NCBI GenBank assembly: GCA_026874595.1
Contig: CM049310.1
Coordinates: forward strand, 89,907,556 to 89,971,555
DNA: 64,000 nt
Reading direction: 5' to 3'
Source of the DNA: Sipunculus nudus
Lineage: Eukaryota > Annelida > Sipuncula > Golfingiida > Sipunculidae
Under the pieces are notes generated by a model that was not told the DNA's origin, ran no database searches, and worked only from the letters and a program-made list of their open reading frames with translations. Shown in pieces: positions 1 to 12,000 of the stretch. The translations under genes and the position numbers were made by a program. Within the stretch, counting starts at the first letter, position 1, and every line of letters begins with the position of its first letter.

Positions 1-377
1 AAATAGGTCCCGAAAATCCATAATATCCAATTGATAAAAAAGCACAATTATACATTTTTGATTTTGATTGAACGAATTTGCTCTTTATTTTTATATTCAT
101 GTGCACGAACAGGCACTGTTATGTAGCCGGGGAACTAGTCTTCGTCTCTATGGGTCATAATCGTGTTTAAATTTGGGAGAATACATCATTTATGTGGTGT
201 TTTTACAATAAGCAAAGCATAAGCAAAACATAAACAAAGTGTAAGCAAAGGAATTAGGACTTCATAAATGCGATTTTCGACCGTTTTCTGAAGTTATAAT
301 GTATTATTCGACGTGTCAGGAGTCTTATTTAAGACAGAAATCGTGCAAAACACTAGAGTTATTGTGATCGAGTGAGA

Positions 378-754
378 AAATAGGTCCCGAAAATCCATAA
401 TATCTCCTTAAGAAAAAGCAGAATTATACATTTCTGATTTTGATTGAACGAATTTGCTCTTTATTTTTATATTCATGTGCACGAACAGGCACTGTTATGT
501 AGCCCGGGAACTAGTCTTCGTCCCTATGGGTCAAAATCGTGTTTAAATTTAGGAGAATACATCATTATTTGTGGTGTTTTTACAATAAGCAAGGTATAAG
601 CAAAACGTAGACAAAGTGTAAGCAAAGGAATTAGGACTTCATAAATGAGATTTTCGACCGTTTATTGAAGTTATAATGTATTATTCAACTTGTCAGGAGG
701 CTTATTTATGACAGAAATCGTGCAAATCAGTAGAGATATTGTGATCAAATCAGA
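378..754 (+). repeat. Representative satellite monomer (377 bp)
   Basis: This copy shows the monomer plan. In order it has the AAATAGGTCCC box; a type-diagnostic A-rich segment (here CTCCTTAAG); a T-rich segment; a well-conserved GCACGAACAGGCACTG box; a CCCGGG then ACTAGT segment that varies between types; a GTTTAAATTT block; four 11-bp subrepeats; and an ATTTTCGACC box near the 3' end. About one third of bases are G or C in the counted copy at 1-377. The chosen phase is arbitrary because the repeat is circularly permutable. No frame stays open across the monomer, and 377 is not a multiple of three. Confidence 0.93.
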
Positions 755-771
755 AAATAGGTCCCGAAAAT
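650..771. repeat. Imperfect inverted repeat across the monomer boundary (example)
   Basis: ATTTTCGACC at 650-659 is the inverse complement of GGTCCCGAAAAT at 760-771, except for a two-base bulge (CC) in the second arm. The arms are about 100 bp apart and flank the junction between adjacent monomers. Both arms are conserved in most monomers, so the dyad recurs about every 377 bp. Dyad symmetry has been proposed as a property of some centromeric DNA. Here only the complementarity is observed; any structure or binding role is inference. Confidence 0.6.
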
Positions 772-962
772 CCATAATATCCAATTGAGAAAAATGCAGA
801 ATTATACATTTCTGATTTAGATTGAACGAATTTGCTCTTTATTTTTATATTCATGTGCACGAACAGGCACTGTTATGTAGCCGGAGAACTAATCTTCGTC
901 CCTATTTGTCAAAATCGTGTTTAAATTTGAGAGAATACATCATGTATGTGGTGTTTTTACAA

Positions 963-1006
963 TAAGCAAAGCATAAGCAAAACGTAAACAAAGTGTAAGC
1001 AAAGGA
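963..1006 (+). repeat. Four 11-bp subrepeats inside the monomer (example)
   Basis: Four consecutive 11-mers, TAAGCAAAGCA, TAAGCAAAACG, TAAACAAAGTG and TAAGCAAAGGA, lie in perfect 11-bp register. They share the core TAAnCAAA. The same block occurs at the same place in essentially every monomer, with small changes such as CATGAGC or ACATAAAGC. It is the only clear internal periodicity I found. It may be the remnant of an older minisatellite or a phased A-tract segment with about one helical turn per unit; the second reading is inference. Confidence 0.8.
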
Positions 1007-4000
1007 ATTAGGACTTCATAAATGCGATTTTCGACCGTTTTCTGAAGTTATAATGTATTATTCGACGTGTCAGGAGTCTTATTTAAGACAGAAATCGTGC
1101 AAAACACTAGAGATATTGTGATCAAGTGAGAAAATAGGTCCCGAAAATCCATAATATCTCCTTAAGAAAAAGCAGAATTATACATTTCTGATTTTGATTG
1201 AACGAATTTGCTCTTTATTTTTATATTCATGTGCACGAACAGGCACTGTTATGTAACCCGGGTACTAGTCTTCGTCCCTACGGATCAAAATCGTGTTTAA
1301 ATTTAGGAGAATACATCATTTATGTGGTGTTTTTACAATAAGCAAAGCATAAGCAAAACGTAGACAAAGTGTAAGCAAAGGAATTAGGACTCCATAAATG
1401 AGATTTTCGACCGTTTATTGAAGTTATAATGTATTATTCAACTTGTCAGGAGTCTTATTTATGACAGAAATCGTGCAAAACAGTAGAGATATTGAGATCA
1501 AATCAGAAAATAGGTCCCGAAAATCCATAATATCCAATTGATAAAAAAATGCAGAATTATACATTTCTGATTTTGATTGAACGAATTTGCCCTTTATTTT
1601 TATATTCATGAGCACGAACAGGCACTGTTATGTAGCCGGGGAACTAATCTTCGTCCCTATTTGTCAAAATCGTGTTTAAATTTGAGAGAACACATCATGT
1701 ATGTGGTGTTTTTACAATAAGCAAAGCATGAGCAAAACGTAAACAAAGTGTAAGCAAAGGAATTAGGACTTCATAAATGCGATTTTCGACCGTTTTTTGA
1801 AGTTATAATGTATTATTCATCTTGTCAGGAGGCTTATCTGTGACAGAAATCGTGCAAAACACTAGAGATATTGTGATCAAATGAGAAAATAGGTCCCGAA
1901 AATCCATAATATCCAATTGAGAAAAAAGCAGAATTATACATTGCTGATTTTGATTGAACAAATTTGCTCTTTATTTTTATATTCAGGTGCACGAACAGGC
2001 ACTGTTATGTAGCCCGGGAACTAGTCTTCGTCCCTATGGGTCAAAATTGTGTTTAAATTTAGGAGAATACATCATTTATGTGGTGTTTTTACAATAAGCA
2101 AAGCATAAGCAAAACGTAAACAAATTGTAAGCAAATGAATTAGTACTTCATAAAAGCGATTTTCGACCGTTTTCTGAAGTTATAATGTATTATTCAACTT
2201 GGTAGGAGTCTTATTTATGACAGAAATCGTGCAAAACACTAGAGATATTATGATCAAGTGAGAAAATAGGTCCCGAAAATCCATAATATCTCATTTAAAA
2301 AAAAGTGAGAATTATACATTTCTGATTTTGATTGAACGAATTTGCTCTTTATTTTTATATTCATGTGCACGAACAGGCACTGTTATGTAGCCCGGGTACT
2401 AGTCTTCGTCCCTACGGGTCAAAATCGTGTTTAAATTTAGGAGAATACATCATTTATGTGGTGTTTTTACAATAAGCAAAGCATAAGCAAAACGTGGACA
2501 AAGTGTAAGCAAAGGAATTAGGACTCCATAAATGAGATTTTCGACCGTTTATTGAAGTTATAATGTATTATTCAACTTGTCAGGAGTCTTATTTATGACA
2601 GAAATCGTGCAAAACAGTAGAGATATTGAGATCAAATCAGAAAATAGGTCCCCAAAATCCATAATATCCAATTGAGAAAAATGCAGAATTATACATTTCT
2701 GATTTTGATTGAACGAATTTGCCCTTTATTTTTATATTCATGTGCACGAACAGGCACTGTTATGTAGCCGGGGAACTAGTCTTCGTCCCTATGGGTCATA
2801 ATCGTGTTTAAATTTGGGAGAATACATCATTTATGTGGTGTTTTTACAATAAGCAAAGCATAAGCAAAACATAAACAAAGTGTAAGCAAAGGAATTAGGA
2901 CTTCATAAATGCGATTTTCGACCGTTTTCTGAAGTTATAATGTATTATTCGACGTGTCAGGAGTCTTATTTATGACAGAAATTGTGCAAAACAGTAGAGA
3001 TATTGTGAGCAAATGAGAAAATAGGTCCCAAAAATCCATAATATCCCATTAAGAAAAAAATCAGAATTATACATTTCTGAATTTGATTGAAAGAATTTGC
3101 TATTTATTTTTATATTCATGTGCACGAACAGGCACTGTTATGTAGCCCCGGAACTAGTCTTCGTCCCTATGGGTCAAAATCGTGTTTAAATTTAGGAGAA
3201 TACATCATTTATGTGGTGTTTTTACAATAAGCAAGGCATAAGCAAAACGTAGTCAAAGTGTAAGCAAAGGAATTAGGACTTCATAAATGAGATTTTCGAC
3301 CGTTTATTGAAGTTATAATGTATTATTCAACTTGTCAGGAGTCTTATTTATGACAGAAATCGTGCAAAGCAGTAGAGATATTGTGATCAAATCAGAAAAT
3401 AGGTCCCGAAAATCCATAATATCCAATTGAGAAAAATGCAGAATTATACATTTCTGATTTAGATTGAACGAATTTGCTCTTTATTTTTATATTCATGTGC
3501 ACGAACAGGCACTGTTATGTAGCCGGAGAACTAATCTTTGTCCCTATTTGTCAAAATAGTGTTTAAATTTGAGAGAATACATCATGTATGTGGTGTTTTT
3601 ACAATAAGCAAAGCATGAGCAAAACGTTAACAAAGTGTAAGCAAAGGAATTAGGACTTCATAAATGAGATTTTCGACCGTTTTTTGAAGTTATAATGTAT
3701 TATTCATCTTGTCAGGAGGCTTATCTATGACAGAAATCGTGCAAAACACTAGAGATATTGTGATCAAATGAGAAAATAGGTCCCGAAAATCCATAATATC
3801 CAATTGAGAAAAAAGCAGAATTATACATTTCTGATTTTGATTGAACAAATTTGCTCTTTATTTTTATATTCATGTGCACGAACAGGCACTGTTATGTAGC
3901 CCGGGAACTAGTCTTCGTCCCTATGGGTCAAAATCGTGTTTAAATTTAGGAGAATACATCATTTATGTGGTGTTTTTACAATAAGCAAAGCATAAGCAAA

Positions 4001-5657
4001 ACGTAAACGAAGTGTAAGCAAAGGAATTAGGACTTCATAAATGAGATTTTCGACCGTTTTTTGAAGTTATAATGTATTATTCGACGTTTCAGGAGTCTTA
4101 TTTATGACAGAAATCGTGCAAAACAGTAGAGATATTGTGATCAAATCAGAAAATAGGTCCCGAAAATCCATAATATCCAATTGAGAAAAAAGCACAATTA
4201 TACATTTTTGATTTTGATTGAACGAATTTGCTCTTTATTTTTATATTCATGTGCACGAACAGGCACTGTTATGTAGCCGGGGAACTAGTCTTCGTCCCTA
4301 TGGGTCATAATCGTGTTTAAATTTGGGAGAATACATCATTTATGTGGTGTTTTTACAATAAGCAAAGCATAAGCAAAACATAAACAAAGTGTAAGCAAAG
4401 GAATTAGGACTTCATAAATGCGATTTTCGACCGTTTTCTGAAGTTATAATGTATTATTCGACGTGTCAGGAGTCTTATTTAAGACAGAAATCGTGCAAAA
4501 CACTAGAGTTATTGTGATCAAGTGAGAAAATAGGTCCCGAAAATCCATAATATCTCCTTAAGAAAAAGCAGAATTATACATTTCTGATTTTGATTGAACG
4601 AATTTGCTCTTTATTTTTATATTCATGTGCACGAACAGGCACTGTTATGTAGCCCGGGAACTAGTCTTCGTCCCTATGGGTCAAAATCGTGTTTAAATTT
4701 AGGAGAATACATCATTATTTGTTGTGTTTTTACAATAAGCAAGGTATAAGCAAAACGTAGACAAAGTGTAAGCAAAGGAATTAGGACTTCATAAATGAGA
4801 TTTTCGACCGTTTATTGAAGTTATAATGTATTATTCAACTTGTCAGGAGTCTTATTTATGACAGAAATCGTGCAAATCAGTAGAGATATTGTGATCAAAT
4901 CAGAAAATAGGTCCCGAAAATCCATAATATCCAATTGAGAAAAATGCAGAATTATACATTTCTGATTTAGATTGAACGAATTTGCTCTTTATTTTTATAT
5001 TCATGTGCACGAAAAGGCACTGTTATGTAGCCGGAGAACTAATCTTCGTCCCTATTTGTCAAAATCGTGTTTAAATTTGAGAGAATACATCATGTATGTG
5101 GTGTTTTTACAATAAGCAAAGCATAAGCAAAACGTAAACAAAGTGTAAGCAAAGGAATTAGGACTTCATAAATGCGATTTTCGACCGTTTTCTGAAGTTA
5201 TAATGTATTATTCGACGTGTCAGGAGTCTTATTTAAGACAGAAATCGTGCAAAACACTAGAGATATTGTGATCAAGTGAGAAAATAGGTCCCGAAAATCC
5301 ATAATATCTCCTTAAGAAAAAGCAGAATTATACATTTCTGATTTTGATTGAACGAATTTGCTCTTTATTTTTATATTCATGTGCACGAACAGGCACTGTT
5401 ATGTAACCCGGGTACTAGTCTTCGTCCCTACGGATCAAAATCGTGTTTAAATTTAGGAGAATACATCATTTATGTGGTGTTTTTACAATAAGCAAAGCAT
5501 AAGCAAAACGTAGACAAAGTGTAAGCAAAGGAATTAGGACTCCATAAATGAGATTTTCGACCGTTTATTGAAGTTATAATGTATTATTCAACTTGTCAGG
5601 AGTCTTATTTATGACAGAAATCGTGCAAAACAGTAGAGATATTGAGATCAAATCAGA

Positions 5658-7167
5658 AAATAGGTCCCGAAAATCCATAATATCCAATTGATAAAAAAAT
5701 GCAGAATTATACATTTCTGATTTTGATTGAACGAATTTGCCCTTTATTTTTATATTCATGAGCACGAACAGGCACTGTTATGTAGCCGGGGAACTAATCT
5801 TCGTCCCTATGGGTCAAAATCGTGTTTAAATTTAGGAGAATACATCATTTATGTGGTGTTTAAACAATAAGCAAAGCATAAGCAAAACGTAAACAAAGTG
5901 TAAGCAAAGGAATTAGGACTTCATAAATGAGATTTTCGACCGTTTTTTGAAGTTATGATGTATTATTCAACTTGTCAGGATTCTTATTTATGACAGAAAT
6001 CGTGCAAAACAGTAGAGATATTGTGATCAAATGAGAAAATAGGTCCCGAAAATCCATAATATCCAATTGAGAAAAAAGCACAATTATACATTTCTGATTT
6101 TGATTGAACGAATTTGCTCTTTATTTTTATATTCATGTGCACGAACAGGCACTGTTATGTAGCCGGGGAACTAGTCTTCGTCCCTATGGGTCATAATCGT
6201 GTTTAAATTTGGGAGAATACATCATTTATGTGGTGTTTTTAAATAAAGCAAAGCATAAGCAAAACGTAAACAAAGTGTAAGCAAAGGAATTAAGACTTCA
6301 TAAAAGCGATTTTCGACCGTTATCTGAAGTTATAATGTCTTATTCGACGTGTCAGGAGTCTTATTTATGACAGAAATTGTGCAAAACAGTAGAGATATTG
6401 TGGTCAAATGAGAAAATAGGTCCCAAAAATCCATAATATCCCATTAAGAAAAAAAACAGAATTATACATTTCTGAATTTGATTGAAAGAATTTGCTATTT
6501 ATTTTTATATTCATGTGCACGAACAGGCACTGTTATGTAGCCGGGGAACTAGTCTTCGTCCCTATGGGTCATAATCGTGTTTAAATTTGGGAGAATACAT
6601 CATGTATGTGGTATTTTTACAATAAGCAAAGCATAAGCAAAACGTAAACAAAGTGTAAGCAAAGGAATTAGGACTTCATAAATGCGATTTTCGACCGTTT
6701 TCTGAAGTTATAATGTATTATTCGACGTGTCAGGAGTCTTATTTAAGACAGAAATCGTGCAAAACACTAGAGATATTGTGATCAAGTGAGAAAATAGGTC
6801 CCGAAAATCCATAATATCTCCTTAAGAAAAAGCAGAATTATACATTTCTGATTTTGATTGAACGAATTTGCTCTTTATTTTTATATTCATGTGCACGAAC
6901 AGGCACTGTTATGTAACCCGGGTACTAGTCTTCGTCCCTACGGATCAAAATCGTGTTTAAATTTAGGAGAATACATCATTTATGTGGTGTTTTTACAATA
7001 AGCAAAGCATAAGCAAAACGTAGACAAAGTGTAAGCAAAGGAATTAGGACTCCATAAATGAGATTTTCGACCGTTTATTGAAGTTATAATGTATTATTCA
7101 ACTTGTCAGGAGTCTTATTTATGACAGAAATCGTGCAAAACAGTAGAGATATTGAGATCAAATCAGA
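5658..7167 (+). repeat. Four-monomer block (m5', x, y, m4) present in A2, absent from A1
   Basis: In A1 the order runs m4, m5, m6. In A2 it runs m4, m5', x, y, m4, m5, m6, which adds 1510 bp. The two m4 copies (5282-5657 and 6792-7167) look identical. m5' shares its first half with m5 (GATAAAAAAATGC, CATGAGC, GGGGAACTAATC) but its second half differs: TATGGGTC, GTTTAAAC and CAGGATTC instead of TATTTGTC and AACACATCATG. The switch falls near 5800-5812. This is what an unequal exchange within m5-like monomers would leave. The same block is at 10563-12072 in A3. Confidence 0.8.
5858..5865. other. GTTTAAAC octamer marking m5'-type monomers (example)
   Basis: Most monomers read GTGTTTTTACAATA here, but m5'-type monomers read GTGTTTAAACAATA, which creates the palindrome GTTTAAAC (the PmeI recognition sequence). 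I find ten copies, starting at 5858, 10763, 16422, 24712, 36009, 46173, 50598, 55023, 59071 and 61334. Their spacings reproduce the HOR periods (4905, 5659, 4425, 4425, 4048, 2263). It is a convenient sequence tag for unit phase, and I infer no function. Confidence 0.85.
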
Positions 7168-9055
7168 AAATAGGTCCCGAAAATCCATAATATCCAATTG
7201 ATAAAAAAATGCAGAATTATACATTTCTGATTTTGATTGAACGAATTTGCCCTTTATTTTTATATTCATGAGCACGAACAGGCACTGTTATGTAGCCGGG
7301 GAACTAATCTTCGTCCCTATTTGTCAAAATCGTGTTTAAATTTGAGAGAACACATCATGTATGTGGTGTTTTTACAATAAGCAAAGCATGAGCAAAACGT
7401 AAACAAAGTGTAAGCAAAGGAATTAGGACTTCATAAATGCGATTTTCGACCGTTTTTTGAAGTTATAATGTATTATTCATCTTGTCAGGAGGCTTATCTG
7501 TGACAGAAATCCTGCAAAACACTAGAGATATTGTGATCAAATGAGAAAATAGGTCCCGAAAATCCATAATATCCAATTGAGAAAAAAGCAGAATTATACA
7601 TTGCTGATTTTGATTGAACAAATTTGCTCATATTTTTATATTCAGGTGCACGAACAGGCACTGTTATGTAGCCCGGGAACTAGTCTTCGTCCCTATGGGT
7701 CAAAATTGTGTTTAAATTTAGGAGAATACATCATTTATGTGGTGTTTTTACAATAAGCAAAGCATAAGCAAAACGTAAACAAATTGTAAGCAAATGAATT
7801 AGTACTTCATAAAAGCGATTTTCGACCGTTTTCTGAAGTTATAATGTATTATTCAACTTGGTAGGAGTCTTATTTATGACAGAAATCGTGCAAAACACTA
7901 GAGATATTATGATCAAGTGAGAAAATAGGTCCCGAAAATCCATAATATCTCATTTAAAAAAAAGTGAGAATTATACATTTCTGATTTTGATTGAACGAAT
8001 TTGCTCTTTATTTTTATATTCATGTGCACGAACAGGCATTGTTATGTAGCCCGGGTACTAGTCTTCGTCCCTACGGGTCAAAATCGTGTTTAAATTTAGG
8101 AGAATACATCATTTATGTGGTGTTTTTACAATAAGCAAAGCATAAGCAAAACGTGGACAAAGTGTAAGCAAAGGAATTAGGACTCCATAAATGAGATTTT
8201 CGACCGTTTATTGAAGTTATAATGTATTATTCAACTTGTCAGGAGTCTTATTTATGACAGAAATCGTGCAAAACAGTAGAGATATTGAGATCAAATCAGA
8301 AAATAGGTCCCCAAAATCCATAATATCCAATTGAGAAAAATGCAGAATTATACATTTCTGATTTTGATTGAACGAATTTGCCCTTTATTTTTATATTCAT
8401 GTGCACGAACAGGCACTGTTATGTAGCCGGGGAACTAGTCTTCGTCCCTATGGGTCATAATCGTGTTTAAATTTGGGAGAATACATCATTTATGTGGTGT
8501 TTTTACAATAAGCAAAGCATAAGCAAAACATAAACAAAGTGTAAGCAAAGGAATTAGGACTTCATAAATGCGATTTTCGACCGTTTTCTGAAGTTATAAT
8601 GTATTATTCGACGTGTCAGGAGTCTTATTTATGACAGAAATTGTGCAAAACAGTAGAGATATTGTGGTCAAATGAGAAAATAGGTCCCAAAAATCCATAA
8701 TATCCCATTAAGAAAAAAATCAGAATTATACATTTCTGAATTTGATTGAAAGAATTTGCTATTTATTTTTATATTCATGTGCACGAACAGGCACTGTTAT
8801 GTAGCCCCGGAACTAGTCTTCGTCCCTATGGGTCAAAATCGTGTTTAAATTTAGGAGAATACATCATTTATGTGGTGTTTTTACAATAAGCAAGGCATAA
8901 GCAAAACGTAGTCAAAGTGTAAGCAAAGGAATTAGGACTTCATAAATGAGATTTTCGACCGTTTATTGAAGTTATAATGTATTATTCAACTTGTCAGGAG
9001 TCTTATTTATGACAGAAATCGTGCAAAACAGTAGAGATATTGTGATCAAATCAGA

Positions 9056-12000
9056 AAATAGGTCCCGAAAATCCATAATATCCAATTGAGAAAAAAGCAC
9101 AATTATACATTTTTGATTTTGATTGAACGAATTTGCTCTTTATTTTTATATTCATGTGCACGAACAGGCACTGTTATGTAGCCGGGGAACTAGTCTTCGT
9201 CCCTATGGGTCATAATCGTGTTTAAATTTGGGAGAATACATCATTTATGTGGTGTTTTTACAATAAGCAAAGCATAAGCAAAACATAAACAAAGTGTAAG
9301 CAAAGGAATTAGGACTTCATAAATGCGATTTTCGACCGTTTTCTGAAGTTATAATGTATTATTCGACGTGTCAGGAGTCTTATTTAAGACAGAAATCGTG
9401 CAAAACACTAGAGTTATTGTGATCAAGTGAGAAAATAGGTCCCGAAAATCCATAATATCTCCTTAAGAAAAAGCAGAATTATACATTTCTGATTTTGATT
9501 GAACGAATTTGCTCTTTATTTTTATATTCATGTGCACGAACAGGCACTGTTATGTAGCCCGGGAACTAGTCTTCGTCCCTATGGGTCAAAATCGTGTTTA
9601 AATTTAGGAGAATACATCATTATTTGTTGTGTTTTTACAATAAGCAAGGTATAAGCAAAACGTAGACAAAGTGTAAGCAAAGGAATTAGGACTTCATAAA
9701 TGAGATTTTCGACCGTTTATTGAAGTTATAATGTATTATTCAACTTGTCAGGAGTCTTATTTATGACAGAAATCGTGCAAATCAGTAGAGATATTGTGAT
9801 CAAATCAGAAAATAGGTCCCGAAAATCCATAATATCCAATTGAGAAAAATGCAGAATTATACATTTCTGATTTAGATTGAACGAATTTGCTCTTTATTTT
9901 TATATTCATGTGCACGAAAAGGCACTGTTATGTAGCCGGAGAACTAATCTTCGTCCCTATTTGTCAAAATCGTGTTTAAATTTGAGAGAATACATCATGT
10001 ATGTGGTGTTTTTACAATAAGCAAAGCATAAGCAAAACGTAAACAAAGTGTAAGCAAAGGAATTAGGACTTCATAAATGCGATTTTCGACCGTTTTCTGA
10101 AGTTATAATGTATTATTCGACGTGTCAGGAGTCTTATTTAAGACAGAAATCGTGCAAAACACTAGAGATATTGTGATCAAGTGAGAAAATAGGTCCCGAA
10201 AATCCATAATATCTCCTTAAGAAAAAGCAGAATTATACATTTCTGATTTTGATTGAACGAATTTGCTCTTTATTTTTATATTCATGTGCACGAACAGGCA
10301 CTGTTATGTAACCCGGGTACTAGTCTTCGTCCCTACGGATCAAAATCGTGTTTAAATTTAGGAGAATACATCATTTATGTGGTGTTTTTACAATAAGCAA
10401 AGCATAAGCAAAACGTAGACAAAGTGTAAGCAAAGGAATTAGGACTCCATAAATGAGATTTTCGACCGTTTATTGAAGTTATAATGTATTATTCAACTTG
10501 TCAGGAGTCTTATTTATGACAGAAATCGTGCAAAACAGTAGAGATATTGAGATCAAATCAGAAAATAGGTCCCGAAAATCCATAATATCCAATTGATAAA
10601 AAAATGCAGAATTATACATTTCTGATTTTGATTGAACGAATTTGCCCTTTATTTTTATATTCATGAGCACGAACAGGCACTGTTATGTAGCCGGGGAACT
10701 AATCTTCGTCCCTATGGGTCAAAATCGTGTTTAAATTTAGGAGAATACATCATTTATGTGGTGTTTAAACAATAAGCAAAGCATAAGCAAAACGTAAACA
10801 AAGTGTAAGCAAAGGAATTAGGACTTCATAAATGAGATTTTCGACCGTTTTTTGAAGTTATGATGTATTATTCAACTTGTCAGGATTCTTATTTATGACA
10901 GAAATCGTGCAAAACAGTAGAGATATTGTGATCAAATGAGAAAATAGGTCCCGAAAATCCATAATATCCAATTGAGAAAAAAGCACAATTATACATTTCT
11001 GATTTTGATTGAACGAATTTGCTCTTTATTTTTATATTCATGTGCACGAACAGGCACTGTTATGTAGCCGGGGAACTAGTCTTCGTCCCTATGGGTCATA
11101 ATCGTGTTTAAATTTGGGAGAATACATCATTTATGTGGTGTTTTTAAATAAAGCAAAGCATAAGCAAAACGTAAACAAAGTGTAAGCAAAGGAATTAAGA
11201 CTTCATAAAAGCGATTTTCGACCGTTATCTGAAGTTATAATGTCTTATTCGACGTGTCAGGAGTCTTATTTATGACAGAAATTGTGCAAAACAGTAGAGA
11301 TATTGTGGTCAAATGAGAAAATAGGTCCCAAAAATCCATAATATCCCATTAAGAAAAAAAACAGAATTATACATTTCTGAATTTGATTGAAAGAATTTGC
11401 TATTTATTTTTATATTCATGTGCACGAACAGGCACTGTTATGTAGCCGGGGAACTAGTCTTCGTCCCTATGGGTCATAATCGTGTTTAAATTTGGGAGAA
11501 TACATCATGTATGTGGTATTTTTACAATAAGCAAAGCATAAGCAAAACGTAAACAAAGTGTAAGCAAAGGAATTAGGACTTCATAAATGCGATTTTCGAC
11601 CGTTTTCTGAAGTTATAATGTATTATTCGACGTGTCAGGAGTCTTATTTAAGACAGAAATCGTGCAAAACACTAGAGATATTGTGATCAAGTGAGAAAAT
11701 AGGTCCCGAAAATCCATAATATCTCCTTAAGAAAAAGCAGAATTATACATTTCTGATTTTGATTGAACGAATTTGCTCTTTATTTTTATATTCATGTGCA
11801 CGAACAGGCACTGTTATGTAACCCGGGTACTAGTCTTCGTCCCTACGGATCAAAATCGTGTTTAAATTTAGGAGAATACATCATTTATGTGGTGTTTTTA
11901 CAATAAGCAAAGCATAAGCAAAACGTAGACAAAGTGTAAGCAAAGGAATTAGGACTCCATAAATGAGATTTTCGACCGTTTATTGAAGTTATAATGTATT

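Larger units (their letters stand above)
1..4150 (+). repeat. HOR family A, unit A1 (11 monomers, 4150 bp)
   Basis: The monomers start at 1, 378, 755, 1132, 1508, 1887, 2264, 2642, 3019, 3397 and 3774; I label their types m1 to m11. m1 is marked by GCACAATTATACATTTTTG, m3 by TTTAGATTG with CCGGAGAACTAATC, m4 by AACCCGGGTACTAG with CGGATC, m5 by GATAAAAAAATGC with CATGAGC, m7 by CTCATTTAAAAAAAAGTG, m9 by CCCATTAAG with CCCCGG, and m11 by AACAAATTTG with TAAACGAAG. The same order returns from 4151. Compared with A3, this unit lacks the four-monomer block found at 10563-12072. The unit's true left limit is set only by where I phase it. Confidence 0.85.
4151..9055 (+). repeat. HOR family A, unit A2 (13 monomers, 4905 bp)
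   Basis: The order is m1, m2, m3, m4, m5', x, y, m4, m5, m6, m7, m8, m9. It contains the four-monomer block absent from A1 and lacks m10-m11, so m9 (8678-9055) is followed directly by the m1 of A3. A base-by-base reading of selected stretches shows near identity with A3 at an offset of 4905 bp; for example the GTTTAAAC site at 5858 recurs at 10763. It also shares private variants with A3, such as CACGAAAAGGC near 5013 and GAAATCCTGC near 7508. Confidence 0.87.

Noticed and set aside
61-78. Minus-strand TTCGTTCAATC as a CENP-B box
   Set aside because: It matches the TTCG half and the central A, but the CGGG half is AAAA. Half a motif in a fixed repeat is not support.
1-377. Two-fold (~188-bp) internal duplication within the monomer
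   Set aside because: I looked for direct similarity between the two halves and found only the inverted ATTTTCG arms and the 11-bp block; there is no direct half-unit repeat.
1424-1615. Recurring 63-codon minus-strand ORF, with near-identical copies across the window (for example 5574-5765, 7084-7275, 45889-46080, 61050-61241) and related 61-66-codon ORFs on both strands
   Set aside because: The ORFs recur because the DNA repeats. They appear only in monomer types where chance substitutions remove stops, span monomer boundaries, and are lost in neighbours with equally similar DNA. No ribosome-binding or promoter context, recognisable domain or codon-level conservation is visible, so they are not annotated as genes.
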